The translations under genes and the position numbers were made by a program. 64,000 bases of DNA. Origin: Methylobrevis albus (lineage in GTDB: Bacteria; Pseudomonadota; Alphaproteobacteria; Rhizobiales; Pleomorphomonadaceae). The notes beneath the pieces are model-generated. The model worked only from the letters and a program-made list of their open reading frames with translations. It was not told the origin of the DNA and searched no databases. The stretch is taken from positions 62,001 through 126,000 of the forward strand of contig NZ_JADZLT010000051.1 in assembly GCF_015904235.1 (NCBI RefSeq). The letters run 5' to 3'. Shown here piece by piece: positions 1-8,957 of this stretch. The stretch's first letter is position 1, and each line of letters begins with the position of its first letter.

Positions 1-213
1 GCGCTCGTGCCAGCCGAGGTCGACGGCGTCGTCGTGCCGGGTCAGCCCGCGCGGCCAGTCGCCGCCGAAGAGGCCGAGAAGCTCGGCCTCGCTCTCGGTG
101 ACTGCGGCAAAATCCGGCTCGAGGTCGGCGAGGCCGAGCACGGCGAGCCGGATCCCGCCGAGCACCAGAGCCCGCGGCGCCTCGAACCCGGGCACGAGCG
201 GCACGTGGCGCAT
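1..213 (-). CDS. GNAT-family acetyltransferase, N-terminal part (cut by window edge)
   Basis: This gene starts on the minus strand at 213 and runs out of the window at position 1, so only its first 71 codons are visible. Its ATG shares one base with the TGA of the upstream permease gene (TGATG), so the two are almost certainly translated from one message. The visible protein ends in an Asp-Leu-Gly-Trp-His-Glu-Arg stretch, which is typical of the N-terminal region of a GNAT subgroup (often Ala-Asp-Leu-Ala-Trp-His-Glu). No acetyl-CoA binding motif is visible yet, so the assignment is an inference. In this operon it might acetylate the imported substrate. Confidence 0.55.
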   Translation of the reverse strand, partial: MRHVPLVPGFEAPRALVLGGIRLAVLGLADLEPDFAAVTESEAELLGLFGGDWPRGLTRHDDAVDLGWHER

Positions 214-1031
214 CAGTCCTTCCGGCTTTCGGCGCCGAGCAGGCGCGGCAGGTCGCCGAACAGGCCGACGAGGCCGAAGACGACGAGGCTGGTGAGCAGG
301 AAGAACACCGAGCCGACCGCCATCGCCGGCGTGAAGCCGCCGCGCAGCGAGTTCAGCATCTTGACGGGGAGCGTCTCCACCGAGAAGCCCGCCACCATGT
401 AGGCGACGATGAACTCGTTGAGGCTGAGCACCATGGCAAAGCAGTAGCCGGCGACGATGTAGGGCAGCACCAGCGGCAGCACCACGGTGCGGAACACCTC
501 CGACGGCCGCGCGCCCATCGTCGCCGCCGCATCGAGCAGCGAGCGATCGATGGCACTGAGGCCGACGCTGATCGTGACGAGCGGCATCGGCGAGAACAGC
601 ACGCCGTGCGCGAGGATGGTGTTCTCGATCTTGCCGACGTGGCCGAGCAGCGCCCAGAACAGCAGGTAGCCGATCGCGATGATCACGGGCGGCATCATGA
701 ACTGGATGCCGGAAACCAGCGACAGGAGCCGGGCATAGCGGCTGTTCGTCGCCCAGACCGCATAGGCGATCGGCAGCGCCAGCGCGCAGGCGACGAACGC
801 CGACGAGACCGCGATGACGAGGCTGTTGCCGAAGGCGTTCATCCACGCCGTGTCGTTCAGGAAGTAGCCGTACCAGAGGAAGGTCGGGTTTTCCGGCGGG
901 AAGACCAGCCGGCGCTTCTCGTTGAACGACACCGCCGAGACGACGAGGATCGGCAGCGCGAGATAGACCGCGACGAGGGCGAGGAACGCCCGCGCCCCCC
1001 ACGGGCGGAGATGGGACAGCACAGCGTTCAT
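213..1031 (-). CDS. ABC transporter permease, PotC-like
   Basis: Inner-membrane permease of 272 residues for a binding-protein-dependent importer of the spermidine/putrescine (PotC) type. The start is the ATG at 1031, which overlaps the end of the next permease gene (stop at 1028) by four bases; a longer upstream frame only runs through that neighbour. The protein has about six membrane segments, the first at residues 12-32. The cytoplasmic coupling loop is recognisable from the Asp-Ala-Ala-Ala-Thr-Met-Gly-Ala run that precedes an Arg-Thr-Val-Val-Leu-Pro-Leu motif. It is the fourth gene of the minus-strand operon that begins at 4130. The substrate cannot be read from the sequence. Confidence 0.93.
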   Translation of the reverse strand: MNAVLSHLRPWGARAFLALVAVYLALPILVVSAVSFNEKRRLVFPPENPTFLWYGYFLNDTAWMNAFGNSLVIAVSSAFVACALALPIAYAVWATNSRYARLLSLVSGIQFMMPPVIIAIGYLLFWALLGHVGKIENTILAHGVLFSPMPLVTISVGLSAIDRSLLDAAATMGARPSEVFRTVVLPLVLPYIVAGYCFAMVLSLNEFIVAYMVAGFSVETLPVKMLNSLRGGFTPAMAVGSVFFLLTSLVVFGLVGLFGDLPRLLGAESRKD

Positions 1032-1903
1032 CGCTTGCTCTCCCCGATCTTCGCCGACAGCAGCACCAGCGCGACGCTCACCACCATCAGCGCCATCGCC
1101 ATCGCAGAGGCAAACGGCAGGTTGTAGACGGTGAACACCTGGTCGGTGATGTAGACGCTGACCGTCCAGTGCTCGGGCGAGCCGAGCTGGCTCGGCGTGA
1201 CATAGGCGCCGAGCACGTAGACGAACACGAGCAGCAGCGAGCCGAAGATCGGGATCCGCATCACCGGCAGCACCACGGTGAGGAACTGCTGCCCGGGCCC
1301 GGCGCCCATCGTGCCCGCCGCCTCGGTCAGCGACCGGTCGAAGCGCGACAGCGAGGGATAGAACAGCAGGAACGTATAGGGCAGCACGAGATAGACGAGG
1401 GCGACCAGCACGGCGCCGAAGCCCGGCTGCAGCGAGATCGGGCTTTCGAGCAGGCCGACGACGACGAGGATCTTTGAGAGGCCAATGTTGCGCGACAGCA
1501 GCACCTGCCAGGCGAAGGCGACCAGCACCTCCGACAGCGACAGCACCGTCATCAGCCCGACCAGCCACAGCACCTGCACCCGGCGCGGCTGCCGGGTGAC
1601 GAAATAGGTGAAGGGGAAGCCAATGGTGACGGCGATCACGGCGACCAGCGCCGAGAGCCACAGCGAATAGAACAGCACGCCGGCATAGCGCGGCTCGAGC
1701 AGGCGCAGATAGTGCGTCGCCTCGAAGCCCGGCACATAGCTGCCGCCGGGCACGTTTTCGGCGAGGCTGACGATGGCGAGCAGCACCAGCGGGGCGACGC
1801 CGAGCGGCCAGAGCACGGCGCTCGGCAAGATAAGCCCGGTCGGCCAGCGGCGCTTCGCCGGCTCGGCGGCGGGCGGCGCGGCAGCGGCGGCGACCTCAGC
1901 CAT
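1028..1903 (-). CDS. ABC transporter permease, PotB-like
   Basis: Second permease of the same importer, 291 residues, PotB-like. The ATG at 1903 overlaps the 3' end of the ATPase gene (stop at 1896) by eight bases, so translational coupling is likely. An Ala/Pro-rich cytoplasmic N-terminus of about 25 residues is followed by the first membrane segment. The coupling-loop signature Glu-Ala-Ala-Gly-Thr-Met-Gly-Ala-Gly lies near residue 200 and is followed by Val-Val-Leu-Pro-Val. It should form a heterodimeric channel with the product of the gene at 213-1031. Confidence 0.93.
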   Translation of the reverse strand: MAEVAAAAAPPAAEPAKRRWPTGLILPSAVLWPLGVAPLVLLAIVSLAENVPGGSYVPGFEATHYLRLLEPRYAGVLFYSLWLSALVAVIAVTIGFPFTYFVTRQPRRVQVLWLVGLMTVLSLSEVLVAFAWQVLLSRNIGLSKILVVVGLLESPISLQPGFGAVLVALVYLVLPYTFLLFYPSLSRFDRSLTEAAGTMGAGPGQQFLTVVLPVMRIPIFGSLLLVFVYVLGAYVTPSQLGSPEHWTVSVYITDQVFTVYNLPFASAMAMALMVVSVALVLLSAKIGESKR

Positions 1904-2954
1904 GACCGGCGAACACCCGGCAGGCGGCGGGGGGCAATTCGGCCGCGACCGCGTCGCCTTCCGAGAAGCCCGGCCATTCGCGCGGCGAGCAGCTGCCGAC
2001 GAGGTGCAGGTCGCCGCCGTTGAGGTGGACCTCGACCTGCGAGCCGACATTGCGCACGAAGGCGACGTTGAGCCGGATCGCGTTCGCCGGCGCCGCGGTG
2101 GCGGCGTGCAGGCGCAGGCTTTCGGGGCGGATCGAGACGGTGACGTCGCGGCCGGCGTTCGCCGGCAGGGCGACGCCGGGGATCGCGGCCCCCTCGACGA
2201 TGACGGCGCCGTCGCGGGCTTCGGCCTTGATCAGGTTGGTCTGGCCGATGAAGTCGGCGACGAACAGGCTGGCCGGCTCGGCATAGATGCGGCTCGGCGT
2301 GTCGATCTGCTCGATGGCGCCCTTGTTCATCACCACGATAAGGTCGGCCATGGTCATGGCCTCGCGCTGGTCGTGGGTGACGAGGATGGTGGTGATCTTC
2401 AGCCGCTTCTGCAGCAGCCGCAGTTCGACCTGCAGCGATTCGCGCAGCTTGGCGTCGAGCGCCGACATCGGCTCGTCGAGCAGCAGGAGGCGCGGTTCCT
2501 GGGCCAGCGCCCGGGCGATGGCGACGCGCTGGCGCTGGCCGCCGGAGAGTTTTGCCACCGGCCGGTCGGCGATGCCGGGCAGCTGGATCAGGTCGAGCAG
2601 CTGGGCGACCTTCTCGTCGCGCCGGCCGCGGTCGACGCCGGCGAGGCGCAGCGCATAGGCGATGTTGCCGCCGACGGAGAGGTGCGGGAACAGCGCCAGC
2701 GACTGGAACACCATGCCGAAGCCGCGCTCGTGCGTCGGCAACTGCGAGATGTCGCGGGTGCCGTGCAGCACGCGGCCGCCGCTCGCCTGTTCGAGGCCGG
2801 CGACGATGCGCAGCAAGGTGGTCTTGCCGCAGCCGGACGGCCCGAGAAAGCACACCAGCGCCCCTTCGGGCACGGTGAGGGAAACCTTGTCGAGCGCCCT
2901 GACCCCGCCGGGGTAGAGCTTCTCGACGTCTTCGATCCGAAGGTCGATCGCCAT
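1896..2954 (-). CDS. ABC transporter ATP-binding protein, PotA-like
   Basis: Cytoplasmic ATPase of 352 residues that powers the importer. The Walker A motif GPSGCGKT is at residues 38-45, the Q-loop in Met-Val-Phe-Gln-Ser near 81-85, the signature LSGGQ at 136-140, Walker B LLLLDE at 156-161 and the H-loop His at 194. A C-terminal TOBE-like region from about 260 fits the PotA/MalK subgroup. It follows the binding-protein gene with a 66-base gap and overlaps the next permease gene by eight bases. All catalytic residues are present. Confidence 0.95.
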   Translation of the reverse strand: MAIDLRIEDVEKLYPGGVRALDKVSLTVPEGALVCFLGPSGCGKTTLLRIVAGLEQASGGRVLHGTRDISQLPTHERGFGMVFQSLALFPHLSVGGNIAYALRLAGVDRGRRDEKVAQLLDLIQLPGIADRPVAKLSGGQRQRVAIARALAQEPRLLLLDEPMSALDAKLRESLQVELRLLQKRLKITTILVTHDQREAMTMADLIVVMNKGAIEQIDTPSRIYAEPASLFVADFIGQTNLIKAEARDGAVIVEGAAIPGVALPANAGRDVTVSIRPESLRLHAATAAPANAIRLNVAFVRNVGSQVEVHLNGGDLHLVGSCSPREWPGFSEGDAVAAELPPAACRVFAGHG

Positions 2955-3020
2955 CCTTGCGCCTTTCGCTGCGCCGCCGCGGCACGGGCCGCGGCGGCGG
3001 GTTCGCGTCGAGACGGCTGA

Positions 3021-4130
3021 TCAGGCGGTCAGCATCTTTTCCCAGGTCGACTGGATGAAGTCGGCCTTCTCGAGATAGACCTCGTAGGCCGGCACGATCG
3101 GCGTCTGCTCGGAGGAGACGGCGAGGAACTCCTCGTCGGTGAGGTCGGTCAGCGACTTGGCGACGAGCGGCGCGGTGCCGATCTTGCGGCTCATCAGCGC
3201 CTGGGTCGACGGCAGCGAGCAGAAGTTGATGAACTCGTGCGCCTCGGCCTCCTTGGTCGAGATCGACGACAGGCACCAGGAGCCGTAGTCGACGACGTTG
3301 CCTTCCTTCGGGAACACCGAGGCGACCGGGAAGCCTTCCGAGGCCATGATGCCGGTGACGTCGTGGTAGTACTGGCCGGCCACGACCTCCTCGTTCTGCA
3401 TGGCGTTCTGCATCACGTTCTCGGCCTTCCACCAGATCTTCACGTTCGGCTTCAGCTCCGCGATCTTGTCGATCACGGCGATGATGCCCTCGTCGGTGCC
3501 GAGCGTCGCCGGGCCGTCGAAGAAGGTCTTGGCGGCGATGTCGATCAGGCGGCCGTCGTAGTTGGCGTACATGCCGAGCTTGCCGGCGAACTTCGGCTCC
3601 CAGAACTCGGCCCAGGAGGCCGGCGCCGGGGTCACCTGCTCGGTGTTGATGATCATGTTGACGTACCACGACATCGCGCCGACGCCGACGACGCCCGCGC
3701 CGCCGTCGAACAGGTAGAGCTTCTCGAGGTTCGAGGTGTTCGGCGCCTTGGTGAGATCGTAGGCCTTCAGCATGCCGATCTTCGAGGCACGGATCATCGC
3801 GATCTTGTCGTAGAGCGAGATGTCGGCCGGCACGGCGCCGGCCTTGGTCGCCTGCTCCATGGTGGTGAGCCAGGCCGAGGAGTTCGGCTGCGTCACCGAT
3901 TCCACCGTGATGCCGGTCGCTTCCTTGAAGGCCGGGTAGACGTTGTCGATGAACGAGTTCTCGAAGTAGCCGCCGTAGGAGCCGACCTTGATCGTGCGTT
4001 CCTGCGCGATCGCCGGCATCGGGAAGGCCGCGGCCGCGGCGAGGCCGGCGCCGACCTTCAGGATGTCGCGGCGCGACGCCTTGCCTGTCAGGGCGGACGA
4101 CGGGGACATGGACTTGTCGAACGTGGTCAT
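3021..4130 (-). CDS. Extracellular solute-binding protein, PotD/spermidine-putrescine type
   Basis: Periplasmic binding protein of 369 residues and first gene of the importer operon. The N-terminus carries a twin-arginine signal (Ser-Arg-Arg-Asp-Ile-Leu-Lys at about 19-25), a hydrophobic alanine-rich stretch and a probable cut after Ala-Ile-Ala-Gln at about 43. The mature protein starts with an Ile-Lys-Val-Gly-Ser-Tyr-Gly-Gly strand typical of PotD-like proteins (SBP_bac_8 class). A GAGGAG ribosome site sits about eight bases before the ATG at 4130. The ligand is probably a polyamine, opine or amino-acid derivative, but this cannot be decided here. It is divergent from the oxygenase gene at 4524. 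Confidence 0.92.
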   Translation of the reverse strand: MTTFDKSMSPSSALTGKASRRDILKVGAGLAAAAAFPMPAIAQERTIKVGSYGGYFENSFIDNVYPAFKEATGITVESVTQPNSSAWLTTMEQATKAGAVPADISLYDKIAMIRASKIGMLKAYDLTKAPNTSNLEKLYLFDGGAGVVGVGAMSWYVNMIINTEQVTPAPASWAEFWEPKFAGKLGMYANYDGRLIDIAAKTFFDGPATLGTDEGIIAVIDKIAELKPNVKIWWKAENVMQNAMQNEEVVAGQYYHDVTGIMASEGFPVASVFPKEGNVVDYGSWCLSSISTKEAEAHEFINFCSLPSTQALMSRKIGTAPLVAKSLTDLTDEEFLAVSSEQTPIVPAYEVYLEKADFIQSTWEKMLTA

Positions 4131-4523
4131 GAGCCGTGCTCCTCAGGTCTCTTTTGAGAGGTCGTGTTGTCGGGCAGCTGTCGGCGCGAATGCGGGCATC
4201 GCGGGCAGTGCGGTCCGATTTCGTGCAGCAACGACCGTGCCAGCCCGGGCGAGCGGCCATTCCGATCGGTCCGGATCCGCCTGACGTCCCTGAGGGGGCA
4301 TGATTTGTATGCAATAGCGGCAACGGCGCAAAAATTATGCTCAAACTTTGCGCCCGCTGAACGATTGATCAGGCGGAGGATCGACGGCAGACTGATGGAG
4401 TCCGGCGGAAAGACCGTCACGCCTCGCCAAACCGCCTCGCGCGGCCGGCGGCGTGGGCCGCGTTTTCGCGACACCGGCCGCGACCCGTGGGCGTCGCCCG
4501 GCCCCAACCATCGGAGAATTGCC
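4131..4523. other. Divergent intergenic region between importer operon and oxygenase gene
   Basis: About 390 bases without a convincing gene. It must hold the promoters for the minus-strand importer operon and the plus-strand oxygenase gene. The stretch 4300-4350 is clearly richer in A and T than its surroundings and contains the near-palindrome listed at 4305-4314. An in-frame extension of the oxygenase reading frame runs back to 4164, but its residues look like translated noncoding DNA. Confidence 0.6.
4305..4314. promoter_or_regulatory. Near-palindrome TTGTATGCAA, candidate GntR-type operator
   Basis: The ten bases TTGTATGCAA resemble the TTGTATACAA-type sites bound by GntR/FadR-family regulators, with one mismatch to perfect symmetry. 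They lie in the AT-richer part of the divergent promoter region. No GntR gene is present in this window, so this is a weak candidate. Confidence 0.2.
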
Positions 4524-5642
4524 GTGCAGACCGCACCCTTGCCGTCGTCGCCCGTCGACGTGACGGGCCTCAACCTGCCCGAAGACCAGCGCGCGCTCGT
4601 GTTCGAGGCCGCCACCCTGCCCGTGATCGACCTCTCCGGCCTCTATTCCGACGATCCCGCCGATGTCGCCCGCGTCGCCGCCGAGCTCGGCGCGGCCGGC
4701 AAGGGGGCGGGCTTCTTCTACATCATCAACCACGGCATCCCGCAGGCGCTGATCGACGACGTCTACGCCGCGTCGAAGGCGTTCCACGCCCAGCCGCGCG
4801 ACTACAAGATGAACTATTACATCGGCAAGTCGACGCATCATCAGGGCTATGCGCCCCCGGAAGAGGCGTCGTCCAAGGCAAAGCCCGAGAAGAAGAGCTA
4901 CCACGAGACCTACGACATCTCGTTCGACGCGCCGGCCGACCACCCCGACTATCTCGCCGGTTACCGCCTGACCGGGCCGCAGGTGTTCCCCGACCTGCCG
5001 GGCTTCCAGCCTGCTGTGAAGACCTACTACGAGGCGGTCTACCAGCTCGGTCGCAAGATGCTCGGCGCCTTCGAGGTGTTCCTCGAATTGCCCCCCGGCG
5101 AACTGCTGCAGCACGTCAACACGCCGACGTCGCAGCTTCGCCTGCTGCATTACGTCGAGAACAGCGCCCCGGCCGACGCCAACAACATGGGCATCGGCGC
5201 ACATTCCGACTTCGAGTGCTTCACCATCCTCAACGTCAGCGGCCCCGGGCTGCAGGTGATGAACGCCGAGGACTACTGGGTCGCGGCGCCGCCGCTGCCC
5301 GGCACCTTCATCGTCAACATCGGCGACTGCCTCGAGGCGTGGTCGGGCGGCTTGCTGAAATCGACGCAGCACCGCGTCATCAACACCGGCCGCGAGCGCT
5401 TCTCGCTGCCGCTGTTCTTCGGCACCGACTACCACACCGTGGTGCAGCCGGTCGGCAAGTACGCCACCGAGGCGGCGTTCGAGAAGTACAAGCCCTTCGT
5501 CTCGGGCGAGCACCTGCTCGGCCAGACCATCGGCGGCTTCCGCTACCTGCAGGACCTCGTCGACGACGGCAAGCTGAAGCCGACCTTCTCGGTGCCCGAC
5601 AGCAACCCCTTCGAGCGCGAGGCGAAGAAGATCGCCGTCTGA
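4524..5642 (+). CDS. 2-oxoglutarate/Fe(II)-dependent oxygenase, isopenicillin N synthase-like
   Basis: Cytoplasmic non-haem iron oxygenase of 372 residues. The start is taken as the GTG at 4524 because a GGAG site lies about eight bases upstream and family similarity begins soon after. An N-terminal DIOX_N-type region is followed by the jelly-roll core. The metal ligands are His227, Asp229 (in His-Ser-Asp-Phe-Glu) and His283 (in Thr-Gln-His-Arg-Val), and the 2-oxoglutarate pair Arg292/Ser294 is in Arg-Phe-Ser-Leu-Pro. All are intact. The substrate is unknown; the divergent importer suggests it acts on an imported nitrogen compound, which is inference only. Confidence 0.92.
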   Translation: MQTAPLPSSPVDVTGLNLPEDQRALVFEAATLPVIDLSGLYSDDPADVARVAAELGAAGKGAGFFYIINHGIPQALIDDVYAASKAFHAQPRDYKMNYYIGKSTHHQGYAPPEEASSKAKPEKKSYHETYDISFDAPADHPDYLAGYRLTGPQVFPDLPGFQPAVKTYYEAVYQLGRKMLGAFEVFLELPPGELLQHVNTPTSQLRLLHYVENSAPADANNMGIGAHSDFECFTILNVSGPGLQVMNAEDYWVAAPPLPGTFIVNIGDCLEAWSGGLLKSTQHRVINTGRERFSLPLFFGTDYHTVVQPVGKYATEAAFEKYKPFVSGEHLLGQTIGGFRYLQDLVDDGKLKPTFSVPDSNPFEREAKKIAV

Positions 5643-5672
5643 CCGTAGCGGCCGTGAAAGGAGCCGCACGGC

Positions 5673-6380
5673 TCAGCCGCGCAGTTCCTCCGGCAGCGCC
5701 CGGACCTCGCCCTCGCACCACGGCAGCGTCGAGAGCATCACCCGCCAGCGGCCACCCGCCTCGGCGACGCCGTAGCTGATCTCGCAGTCGAGCAGGGCGG
5801 TGAGGGCCGCAACGTCGCCGGCGCTTGCAGCCCGCGCGACGGCGGCGGCAAAGTCGGCCGGCGGCGGGGCGGGGCGGCGGTCGATCGCGGTCATCACCCG
5901 GTCGCCGACGCGCACGGTGATGCGGCCGTCGGCCGCCTGGCCCGACGCGTCCGCCGGCAGCGGCCCGGCGATGTCCTGCCACCAGTGCTCGACATAGTCG
6001 GCGTGCAGGCCGCCTTCGACCAGTACGCGCCGTGTCCGCTGCCAGGTGCCCTTGTCGGGGCTGGCGCCGGGTGGATGGAAGTCGATCAGCCGGACCCAGC
6101 AGCAGGCGTCCGGCGTCCAGCGCAGCGTGCCGGCGAAGGCCTCCTGGGCGGCGAGCGCCGCGGCGGATGCGGAGTCGAGGTCCGCAAAGCCCGCTGGACG
6201 GATGGCCTTGCGGGCCGGGGGCACGCGGATGTCGGCAAAGAGGCGCCCGGCCTGCAGCCAGAGCACCTCGGTGCCGAGGTCGCCGCCGCCGTCCGGATAC
6301 TCGATCGACAGCCGCCGCCACAGGCCGCGCAGGTCGGCGGGAACCGGGCTGTCGCGCCAGGCGGGGGTCGAAACGGGCAT
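5673..6380 (-). CDS. HRI1-like hypothetical protein
   Basis: Protein of 235 residues with no signal peptide or membrane segment. The N-terminal third has Gly-Leu-Trp-Arg-Arg followed by Val-Leu-Trp-Leu-Gln and then Phe-Ala-Asp-Ile-Arg-Val-Pro. Later come Phe-Ala-Gly-Thr-Leu and Asp-Tyr-Val-Glu-His-Trp-Trp. I recognise this pattern as that of the HRI1 family (lipocalin-like, named after a yeast protein), which also has bacterial members; this is from memory and not checked. It converges on the oxygenase gene with a 30-base gap. The biochemical role is unknown. Confidence 0.75.
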   Translation of the reverse strand: MPVSTPAWRDSPVPADLRGLWRRLSIEYPDGGGDLGTEVLWLQAGRLFADIRVPPARKAIRPAGFADLDSASAAALAAQEAFAGTLRWTPDACCWVRLIDFHPPGASPDKGTWQRTRRVLVEGGLHADYVEHWWQDIAGPLPADASGQAADGRITVRVGDRVMTAIDRRPAPPPADFAAAVARAASAGDVAALTALLDCEISYGVAEAGGRWRVMLSTLPWCEGEVRALPEELRG

Positions 6381-6577
6381 CGGTGGGGTCTCCGGGAGGC
6401 ATATGGATCGCGGGGGCGAGTGATACGCCGGCTAAATGACAGGCGTTTTGCGGACCGGTAGGCCGGTCTCCCCGAAGCTCTAGCAAATCGCGGACCGATG
6501 GGAAGTGCCCCGGTTCGCTCGAAACCATCCCGGACCCGGACGAGGTCCGTATCGCCGGGGCAACAGGAGAGAAGACA

Positions 6578-7225
6578 ATGGCAACCGTTCCGCCGCTGGG
6601 CGCAAAACCGATGCTGGTCGGCCGCACCGCGCTGATCGTCATCGACATCCAGAAGTCGGCCTTCATGCCGGGCGTCGACGTCGGCATTCCGCTGATGGAC
6701 GGCTACACCGAGAACACCCGCCGCGGCCGCGTGGTGATCGACGCGGCGCGCGCCGCCGGCATCCCGGTCGTCTTCATCCAGGAAGCGCACCGGCCGGACT
6801 ACGTCGACTTCGGGCGTGAACTCGACGGATCGGAAGTCGTGCACTGCCTCGAGACCGACGAGGGCACCGAGCTCGCCTCCGAGATCACCGGCTACCGCCC
6901 CGGCATCGACTATTTCATCCGCAAGCGCCGCTATTCGGCGTTCTACGGCACCGACCTCGAGATCCTGCTCAAGGGCCTGAAAGCCGAGACGCTGGTGCTG
7001 ATCGGCGGCCTCACCGACGTCTGCGTCCACTACACCTTCGCCGACGCGCACCAGGGCGACTACTACACCCGCGTCGTCGGCGACTGTGTCGCCGGCTCCA
7101 GCCGGGCGGCGCACGAGGCCTCGCTCGCCGCGATGGAGTATCTGCAGACCGGCGCCGTCGTCGATGCCGAGACGATCGCGGCCGCCTTCGTCGGCACCGG
7201 GGCGCAGGTACGGCTGTCGGCCTGA
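6578..7225 (+). CDS. Isochorismatase-family cysteine hydrolase
   Basis: Cytoplasmic hydrolase of 215 residues. The catalytic triad of the family can be read directly: Asp in Val-Ile-Asp-Ile-Gln near residue 25, Lys in Arg-Lys-Arg-Arg-Tyr-Ser near 113, and Cys in Leu-Thr-Asp-Val-Cys-Val near 149. The family includes amidases acting on N-carbamoyl compounds, ureidoacrylate, biuret and nicotinamide. An AGGAGA ribosome site stands about eight bases before the ATG. It is divergent from the HRI1-like gene. The substrate cannot be decided, although C-N bond cleavage is likely. Confidence 0.9.
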   Translation: MATVPPLGAKPMLVGRTALIVIDIQKSAFMPGVDVGIPLMDGYTENTRRGRVVIDAARAAGIPVVFIQEAHRPDYVDFGRELDGSEVVHCLETDEGTELASEITGYRPGIDYFIRKRRYSAFYGTDLEILLKGLKAETLVLIGGLTDVCVHYTFADAHQGDYYTRVVGDCVAGSSRAAHEASLAAMEYLQTGAVVDAETIAAAFVGTGAQVRLSA

Positions 7226-7346
7226 TCGCGCCGCGGCGCCGGCCGGGGACAACTGCCGGTCGCCGGGGCTTGACCGAGGCCCGCCGGTCTCCGCAGGCTC
7301 CAGCGGCGCCCGGCGATTCGCGGGGCCCTGGGGAGGAGCCTTGCGG

Positions 7347-8957
7347 ATGCGGGCGATTGTGAACGCCGTCATCCTGTCCTGGGGATGGCGCCGCCTGATG
7401 CTGGCCTTCGTCGCCGGCGCCGTCTCGGCGCTGGCGCAGGCACCGATGAACCTTGCGCCGGTGCTGTTCCTCACCTTCCCCGTGCTGGTGCTGCTGCTCG
7501 ACGGGGCGGTCGCCCCGGCCGGGCGGGGCGTCGCGCGGCTCCGGCCGGCGGCCGTGGTCGGCTGGTGGTTCGGCTTCGGCTATTTCCTCGCCGGCCTCTG
7601 GTGGATCGGCGCGGCCTTCCTTGTCGAGCCGGAGATCTTCGGCTGGATGATGCCCTTCGCGGTGGTGGCGCTGCCCGCCGGCCTCGCGATCTTCTGGGCC
7701 GCCGGCTGCGCGCTGGCGCGCCTCGTCTGGAGCGACGGCGCCGGCCGTCTGTTCGCGCTCGCCGCCGGGCTCACCGCCGCGGAATGGCTGCGCGGCCATC
7801 TCTTCACCGGCTTTCCGTGGAACCTGATCGGCCAGGCGTTCGGCGCCTTCGACGTCACGGCGCAGGCCGCCGCGCTGATCGGCGTCTACGGGCTGACGCT
7901 CGCCGGCTGCGTCGTGTTCGCCGCCCCCGTCCTCTTCATCGACCGCCCGGAGCAGCGCGGCCGCGGCCGCACGGCGATGCTGGCGCTCGCCGGCCTGCTC
8001 GTCGCGGCGAACCTCGGCTTCGGCCTCGTCCGCCTCGGCGGCGCGACCGAGCCGCCCATCGACGGCCTCAGCATCCGCATCGCCCAGCCGGCGATCGACC
8101 AGAGCCAGAAATGGTCGCCCGAGGGACGGCGCGAGGCGCTGGAGACCTATCTCGCGCTCTCCGAAAGCCACACCGGCCCGGACACGCTCGGCATCATGAG
8201 CTTCACCCATGTCGTGTGGCCCGAGACCGCGCTGCCCTTCTTCCTGACCGAGAGCCCCGAGGCGCTCGCGATGATCGCCGAGGCGCTGCCGCCCGGCACG
8301 CTGCTCGTCACCGGCGCGCCGCGCGGCGAGGGCGGCCCGGGCGGCCGGCGCTATTTCAACAGCGTCTACGCCCTCGACGACCAGGGCACCATCGTCGGCT
8401 CCTACGACAAGGCGCACCTCGTGCCCTTCGGCGAGTACCTGCCGTTTCCCGAACTGCTCAGCGCGATCGGGCTGCGCCAGCTCACCGAGGCGATCGGCGG
8501 CTTCACACCCGGCCCGGGGCCGCGCACCCTGTCGCGGCCGGGCGCGCCGCCCTTCGGCGTGCTGATCTGCTACGAGATCATCTTCCCCGATGCGGCGGTC
8601 GACCGCGCCAACCGGCCGGGCTGGATCGTCAACGTCACCAACGACGGCTGGTTCGGCACCACCTTCGGCCCCTACCAGCACCTCGCCCAGGCCCGGATGC
8701 GGGCGATCGAGGAAGGCCTGCCGGTGGTCCGCGCCGCCAACACCGGCATTTCCGCGATCATCGATCCCTACGGCCGCATTCTCTCGTCGCTCGGCCTCGG
8801 CGAGGCCGGCGTCGTCGACGGCGCCCTGCCGACGGCCCTGCCGCCGACGCCCTATGCGCGATTCGGCCGGCTGCTGTTTGTCGGTCTGTTCATCATGGTT
8901 CTGGTTGCCGCCGTCGCCGCCCGTGCACGCGGGCGTGGAACCGTTGACACGTTCTGA
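7347..8957 (+). CDS. lnt: Apolipoprotein N-acyltransferase
   Basis: Inner-membrane enzyme of 536 residues that N-acylates the diacylglyceryl-cysteine of lipoproteins. The ATG at 7347 was chosen because GGAGG lies ten bases upstream; a TTG at 7341 is possible. An N-terminal block of about six membrane segments is followed by a periplasmic nitrilase domain, and a last membrane segment closes the C-terminus. The catalytic triad is visible as Glu in Val-Trp-Pro-Glu-Thr, Lys in Tyr-Asp-Lys-Ala-His and Cys in Leu-Ile-Cys-Tyr-Glu. It is the first gene of the lnt - HTH - metK - trmB block. Confidence 0.95.
   Translation: MRAIVNAVILSWGWRRLMLAFVAGAVSALAQAPMNLAPVLFLTFPVLVLLLDGAVAPAGRGVARLRPAAVVGWWFGFGYFLAGLWWIGAAFLVEPEIFGWMMPFAVVALPAGLAIFWAAGCALARLVWSDGAGRLFALAAGLTAAEWLRGHLFTGFPWNLIGQAFGAFDVTAQAAALIGVYGLTLAGCVVFAAPVLFIDRPEQRGRGRTAMLALAGLLVAANLGFGLVRLGGATEPPIDGLSIRIAQPAIDQSQKWSPEGRREALETYLALSESHTGPDTLGIMSFTHVVWPETALPFFLTESPEALAMIAEALPPGTLLVTGAPRGEGGPGGRRYFNSVYALDDQGTIVGSYDKAHLVPFGEYLPFPELLSAIGLRQLTEAIGGFTPGPGPRTLSRPGAPPFGVLICYEIIFPDAAVDRANRPGWIVNVTNDGWFGTTFGPYQHLAQARMRAIEEGLPVVRAANTGISAIIDPYGRILSSLGLGEAGVVDGALPTALPPTPYARFGRLLFVGLFIMVLVAAVAARARGRGTVDTF

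Noticed and set aside
1636..4344. 902-codon minus-strand frame across the importer operon
   Set aside because: It reads the importer genes out of frame. The real products with Walker motifs, signal peptide and membrane segments are in other frames.
4341..5669. 442-codon minus-strand frame opposite the 2OG oxygenase
   Set aside because: No motif; the plus strand encodes an intact oxygenase with all iron ligands.
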